Source of the DNA: Bufo bufo
Taxonomy: Eukaryota; Chordata; Amphibia; Anura; Bufonidae
Length of the DNA stretch: 64,000 nt
Direction of reading: 5' to 3'
NCBI RefSeq assembly: GCF_905171765.1
Contig: NC_053397.1
Span: forward strand, 4,668,946 to 4,732,945
This document shows positions 52,701 to 58,700 of this stretch, piece after piece (position 1 is the first letter of the stretch; each line of letters opens with the position of its first letter). The position numbers were made by a program, and so were the translations under genes. The notes beneath the pieces are model-generated. The model saw only the letters and a program-made list of their open reading frames with translations. It was not told the origin of the DNA and ran no database searches.

Positions 52701-55700
52701 TTCAGATCAGCATCACAGAGAGCTCCAGGCAGTGTCCGCGGTCAGTACGTCCTGGTGCCAGGCTCTGGATCTGCTCCGGGCAGTCCGTCCTGGTGCCAGG
52801 CTCTGGATCTGCTCCGGGCAGTACGTCCTGGTGCCAGGCTCTGGATCTGCTCCGGGCAGTAAGTCCTGGTGCCAGGCTCTGGATCTGCCCCGGGCAGTCC
52901 GTCCTGGTGCCAGGCTCTGGATCTGCCCCGGGCAGTACGTCCTGGTGCCAGGCTCTGGATCTGCCCCGGGCAGTACGTCCTGGTGCCAGGCTCTGGATCT
53001 GCTCCGGGCAGTACGTCCTGGTGCCAGGCTCTGGATCTGCTCCGGGCAGTACGTCCTGGTGCCAGGCTCTGGATCTGCTCCGGGCAGTACGTCCTGGTGC
53101 CAGGCTCTGGATCTGCTCCGGGCAGTACGTCCTGGTGCCAGGCTCTGGATCTGCTCCGGGCAGTACGTCCTGGTGCCAGGCTCTGGATCTGCCCCGGGCA
53201 GTCAGTCCTGGTGCCAGGCTCTGGATCTGCTCCGGGCAGTACGTCTTGGTGCCAGGCTCTGGATCTGCTCCGGGCAGTACGTCCTGGTGCCAGGCTCTGG
53301 ATCTGCCCCGGGCAGTCCGTCCTGGTGCCAGGCTCTGGATCTGCCCCGGGCAGTCCGTCCTGGTGCCAGGCTCTGGATCTGCCCCGGGCAGTCCGTCCTG
53401 GTGCCAGGCTCTGGATCTGCCCCGGGCAGTCAGTCCTGGTGCCAGGCTCTGGATCTGCCCCGGGCAGTCAGTCCTGGTGCCAGGCTCTGGATCTGCCCCG
53501 GGCAGTCAGTCCTGGTGCCAGGCTCTGGATCTGCCCCGGGCAGTCCGTCCTGGTGCCAGGCTCTGGATCTGCCCCGGGCAGTCAGTCCTGGTGCCAGGCT
53601 CTGGATCTGCCCCGGGCAGTCCGTCCTGGTGCCAGGCTCTGGATCTGCCCCGGGCAGTCCGTCCTGGTGCCAGGCTCTGGATCTGCCCCGGGCAGTCAGT
53701 CCTGGTGCCAGGCTCTGGATCTGCCCCGGGCAGTCCGTCCTGGTGCCAGGCTCTGGATCTGCCCCGGGCAGTACGTCCTGGTGCCAGGCTCTGGATCTGC
53801 CCCGGGCAGTACGTCCTGGTGCCAGGCTCTGGATCTGCTCCGGGCAGTACGTCCTGGTGCCAGGCTCTGGATCTGCTCCGGGCAGTACGTCCTGGTGCCA
53901 GGCTCTGGATCTGCTCCGGGCAGTACGTCCTGGTGCCAGGCTCTGGATCTGCTCCGGGCAGTACGTCCTGGTGCCAGGCTCTGGATCTGCTCCGGGCAGT
54001 ACGTCCTGGTGCCAGGCTCTGGATCTGCCCCGGGCAGTCAGTCCTGGTGCCAGGCTCTGGATCTGCTCCGGGCAGTACGTCTTGGTGCCAGGCTCTGGAT
54101 CTGCTCCGGGCAGTACGTCCTGGTGCCAGGCTCTGGATCTGCTCCGGGCAGTACGTCCTTGTGCCAGGCTCTGGATCTGCTCCGGGCAGCGGCCGCGGTC
54201 AGGTTAGCCTAAAGGGGTCTCCCACCAAAGACATTTACTGCACACTTAATTGGTGGATTCTCCAAACTCTTGGACCCCCACATAACGCCCCATCATGTGA
54301 CCCTCCCCTCCCCCAGTGACTCCTTTCATGTCTCCCAATTTTTACCTTTGCATTGGGGTTTTTGATAGAGGATCCTCGGTACCAACCTGAAAGACAAGAA
54401 TATCTATTAGAACGACGCTCCAACTACTGGCGAACTACAAGTCTCAGGAGGATTTCCAGACATATAAATGGGTTCAACTGTGGGTTACCAAATCTGTACC
54501 GTCCGATGGGAGTGATACTGCCTGCTGACCCAGCGCCACACTCCACTTCTACTTGTGAACTAGTGCTTTGTGCAGAGGAGAATAATCCTGGGGTGCCAGG
54601 AGCCAGCAGAATAAGGGGTACTTGTGCCCAGGGTGCCAGGGCCACCAGCAGAAGGGTTGGTAGTACCCGGGTGTTGGAGCCAGCAGAATAAGGGGTACTC
54701 GTACCCAGGGTGCCAGGGCCAGCAGCAGAAGGGGTGGTAGTACCCAGGGCCAGCTGAACAACGGGTGCTCGTATCTGGGGTGCCAGGGGGTAGCAGCATA
54801 AAGGGTGCTCGTACTCTAGGTGCCAGCAGAGTAAGAGGTGCTTGTGCCCGGGCCACTAGGAGCCTGCAACATAAGGGGTGCTCATGTCCAAGATACCAGG
54901 GGCCAGCAGAGTATGTGTTGCCCATGCCAATTATACCAGGGGACAGAGTATGGGGTGTTCATGCCCGGAATACCAGGGGACAGCAGAGTATGGGGTTCTT
55001 GTGCCAGGGATACCAGGGGACAGCAGAATATGGGGTGCTCATGCCCAGGATACCAGTGGGCAGCAGAATATGGGGTGCTCTTGCCCAGGATACCAGGAGA
55101 CAGCAGAGTATGAGGTGCTAGTGGCCGGGATACCAGGGGACAGCACAGTATGGGGTGCCAAGGGGCAGCAGGGTAAGAGGTGATCGTGCCCAGGGCACCA
55201 GGGGCCAGCAACATAAGGGGTGCCCGTGCCCAGTATACCAGGGGACAGCAGAGTATGGGGTGCTCGTGCCAAGGATACCAGGGGATAGCACAGTATGGGG
55301 TGCTCAAGCCTGGGGTACCAGGGGGCAACACTCCAGCCTAACACCTCCACAGTTGTGTGATAGGACACTAAAGGCTGCTACTACAGCGCCCATGGGAGAG
55401 GTTTGTATGTAGGATTCCATTCCTGCCTACATTCTCTCTCCTAGTGCCTTGCAGTGTGTCAGTTTTTACTGCAGTTCCGTCATTCCGTTCCTGAACCTGG
55501 TTTCCCTGGATGAACAGGGCCCCGGCCACTTCTAGACAGTGGAATATGGCAGCACAGTGCATTGTGGGAAGATGTAGTCATTATATCCTCTCTATCTGGG
55601 GGTCCCGGGGGTCTGCCTCAATGTGCCATGCAGGATCCAGTGACACTGAGCTGTCACTAAGGTGTGAGTGCAGGAGAGATGGCGGCAGCGCACAGGGAGA

Positions 55701-58700
55701 GACGAGGGGACACTGCCAGGGGCAGCGCTTCTCATGTGCTTACAACAAGATGTGACAGCCGCTTATCAGAGTGACAGGCGCAGGAGCACGCTACTCGCCA
55801 GCCCCATCTGTACCCTGCCGGATACTGGATCCTACCTACATGCAAGAGTCTGCACTATATAAAGGCATCTATGCCCCAATCCCACTCCTGAGCTCCCTCT
55901 AGTGGTGGCCGCATATATCTGTATGCAGTAATCTCCTGAGCTCCCTCTAGTGGTGGCCGCATATATCTGTATATAGTAATCTCCTGAGCTCCCCCTAGTG
56001 GTGGCTGTATATATCTATATGTAGTAATCTCCTGAGCTCCCTCTAGTGGTGGCTGCATATATCTGTATGTAGTAATCTCCTGAGCTCCCTCTAGTGGTGG
56101 CTGCATATATCTGTATGTAGTAATCTCCTGAGCTCCCTCTAGTGGTGGCTGCATATATCTGTATATAGTAATCTCCTGAGCTCCCCCTAGTGGTGGCTGT
56201 ATATATCTATATGTAGTAATCTCCTGAGCTCCCTCTAGTGGTGGCTGTATATATCTGTATGTAGTAATCTCCTGAGCTCCCTCTAGTGGTGGCTGTATAT
56301 ATCTGTATGTAGTAATCTTCTGAGCTCCCTCTAGTGGTGGCTGTATATATCTGTATGTAGTAATCTCCTGAGCTCCCTCTAGTGGTGGCTGCATATATCT
56401 GTATATAGTAATCTCCGGAGCTCCCTCTAGTGGTGGCTGTATATATCTATATGTAGTAATCTCCTGAGCTCCCTCTAGTGGTGGCTGTATATATCTGTAT
56501 GTAGTAATCTCCTGAGCTCCCTCTAGTGGTGGCTGTATATATCTGTATGCAGTAATCTCCTGAGCTCTCTCTAGTGGTAGCTGTATATATCTGTATGTAG
56601 TAATCTCCTGACCTCCCTCTAGTGGTGGCTGTATATATCTGTATGTAGTAATCTCCTGAGCTCCCTCTAGTGGTGGCTGTATATATCTGTATGTAGTAAT
56701 CTCCTGAGCTCCCTCTAGTGGTGGCTGTATATATCTGTATGCAGTAATCTCCTGAGCTCTCTCTAGTGGTAGCTGTATATATCTGTATGTAGTAATCTCC
56801 TGACCTCCCTCTAGTGGTGGCTGTATATATCTGTATGTAGTAATCTCCTGACCTCCCTCTAGTGGTGGCTGTATATATCTGTATGTAGTAATCTCCTGAG
56901 CTCCCTCTAGTGGTGGCTGCATATATCTGTATGTAGTAATCTCCTGAGCTCCCTCTAGTGGTGGCTGTATATACCTGTATGTAGTATTCTCCTGATCTCC
57001 CTCTAGTGGTGGCTGTATATATCTGTATGTAGTAATATCATGAGCTCCCTCTAGTGGTAGCTATATATATCTGTATGCAGTAATCTCCTGAGCACCCTCT
57101 AGTGGTGGCTGTATATATCTGTATGTAGTAATCTCCTGACCTCCCTCTAGTGGTGGCCGTATATATCTGTATGTAGTAATCTCCTGAGCTCCCTCTAGTG
57201 GTGGCTGTATATATCTGTATGTAGTAATCTCCTGAGCTCCCTCTAGTGGTGGCCGCATATATCTGTATATAGTAATCTCCTGAGCTCCCTCTAGTGGTGT
57301 CTGTATATATCTGTATGTAGTAATCTCCTGAGCTCCCTCTAGTGGTGTCTGTATATATCTGTATATAGTAATCTCTTGACCTCCCTCTAGTGGTGGCTGT
57401 ATATATCTGTATGTAGTAATCTCCTGAGCTCCCTCTAGTGGTGGCTGTATATATCTGTATGTAGTAATCTCCTGAGCTCCCTCTAGTGATGGCTGTATAT
57501 ATCTGTATGCAGTAATCTCCTGAGCTCCCCCTAGTGGTGGCTGTATATATCTGTATGTAGTAATCTCCTGAGCTCCCTCTAGTGGTGGCTGTATATATCT
57601 GTATGTAGTAATCTCCTGAGCTCCCTCTAGTGGTGGCTGTATATATCTGTATGCAGTAATCTCTTGAGCTCTCCCTAGTGGTGGCTGCAGGTAGTCTATG
57701 CAGGGAATTTGGAGCTCATCATTAGTAGACCGAGCTCCAATCATATAAAGATATATTAGTAAATGAATCAAAGCAGAATGCTGGACGTTTACATCTGTAC
57801 ATTCACTGTAAGCACCTGACCCTGATAATCGGCGTCAGTGACTGGTGAAGTATATAGGGCCGTAATGGCTGTTCAGGTTCTATACTATGTGGCTGGATGC
57901 CCGCTGATTACAGCTCTGGGGGCTCAGTTGCCTCTGAACTACCTCCTAATACCAGGATGTGACATCCACATGTATTCTGCACTTCTGGTTGGTCTGCAAT
58001 AAATTACTCATATAGGAAAAGTGGTAACCCTAAAGGGAAACTCCAGTACATAGGCCGAGACCCCGTCATGGGCATTCACTGTGTCTATGGGGCTCAGTGC
58101 AGGAGGTGGGTGACCATGGCCGATCTCCTAACTGCTGTGGTGGTGGCAGCAATCAATGGTGACACTCCTCCAGCTCTTCTGCAGTGAGACTAGCCATACA
58201 CATCTATATCCCCCATACACATGCATGCTCATCTGGGCCATGCATGCATGTGTCGTGAATGGGAGAATGCCGGACTCCCCTGCAGACTCCTCTGACGGTG
58301 GATTATCTCCCCAAGAACAAAGCGATTGGGCAGTTGAAATCCATCCTGACCGATCCTAATCTCCCCCCACACACATGGTCGGCCGCCCTGCTGGTGGGTG
58401 GCCAGCTTTATACTGGGAGACGTCCACAGAAGGGGCAGATGCCCTGAATGTCGTTTTATGGCATCAGTTGTCACATTCCTTCGCCCACATGAAAGGCAGG
58501 CCATGCTCTGTGATCTCATGTTCTTCTGGAGTCCATAGACCCCAATACAATGAACAGTGCTAGTGGCGGCCATATTGGTTGTCACCCAGCTTCCCGGTAA
58601 CAGATATAACTAGTAAAATATCTTAAAGGAACACGATGCCCTGTGTTATGTCCAGCGCAGCCCCGATCACTCACCATCACATTTCTCCAGGATATGCACA

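Noticed and set aside
52645..54319. Three overlapping frames of 447-554 codons
   Set aside because: 38-bp unit: the frame cycles every three units, so all three frames read the same repeats in rotation. Not a gene.
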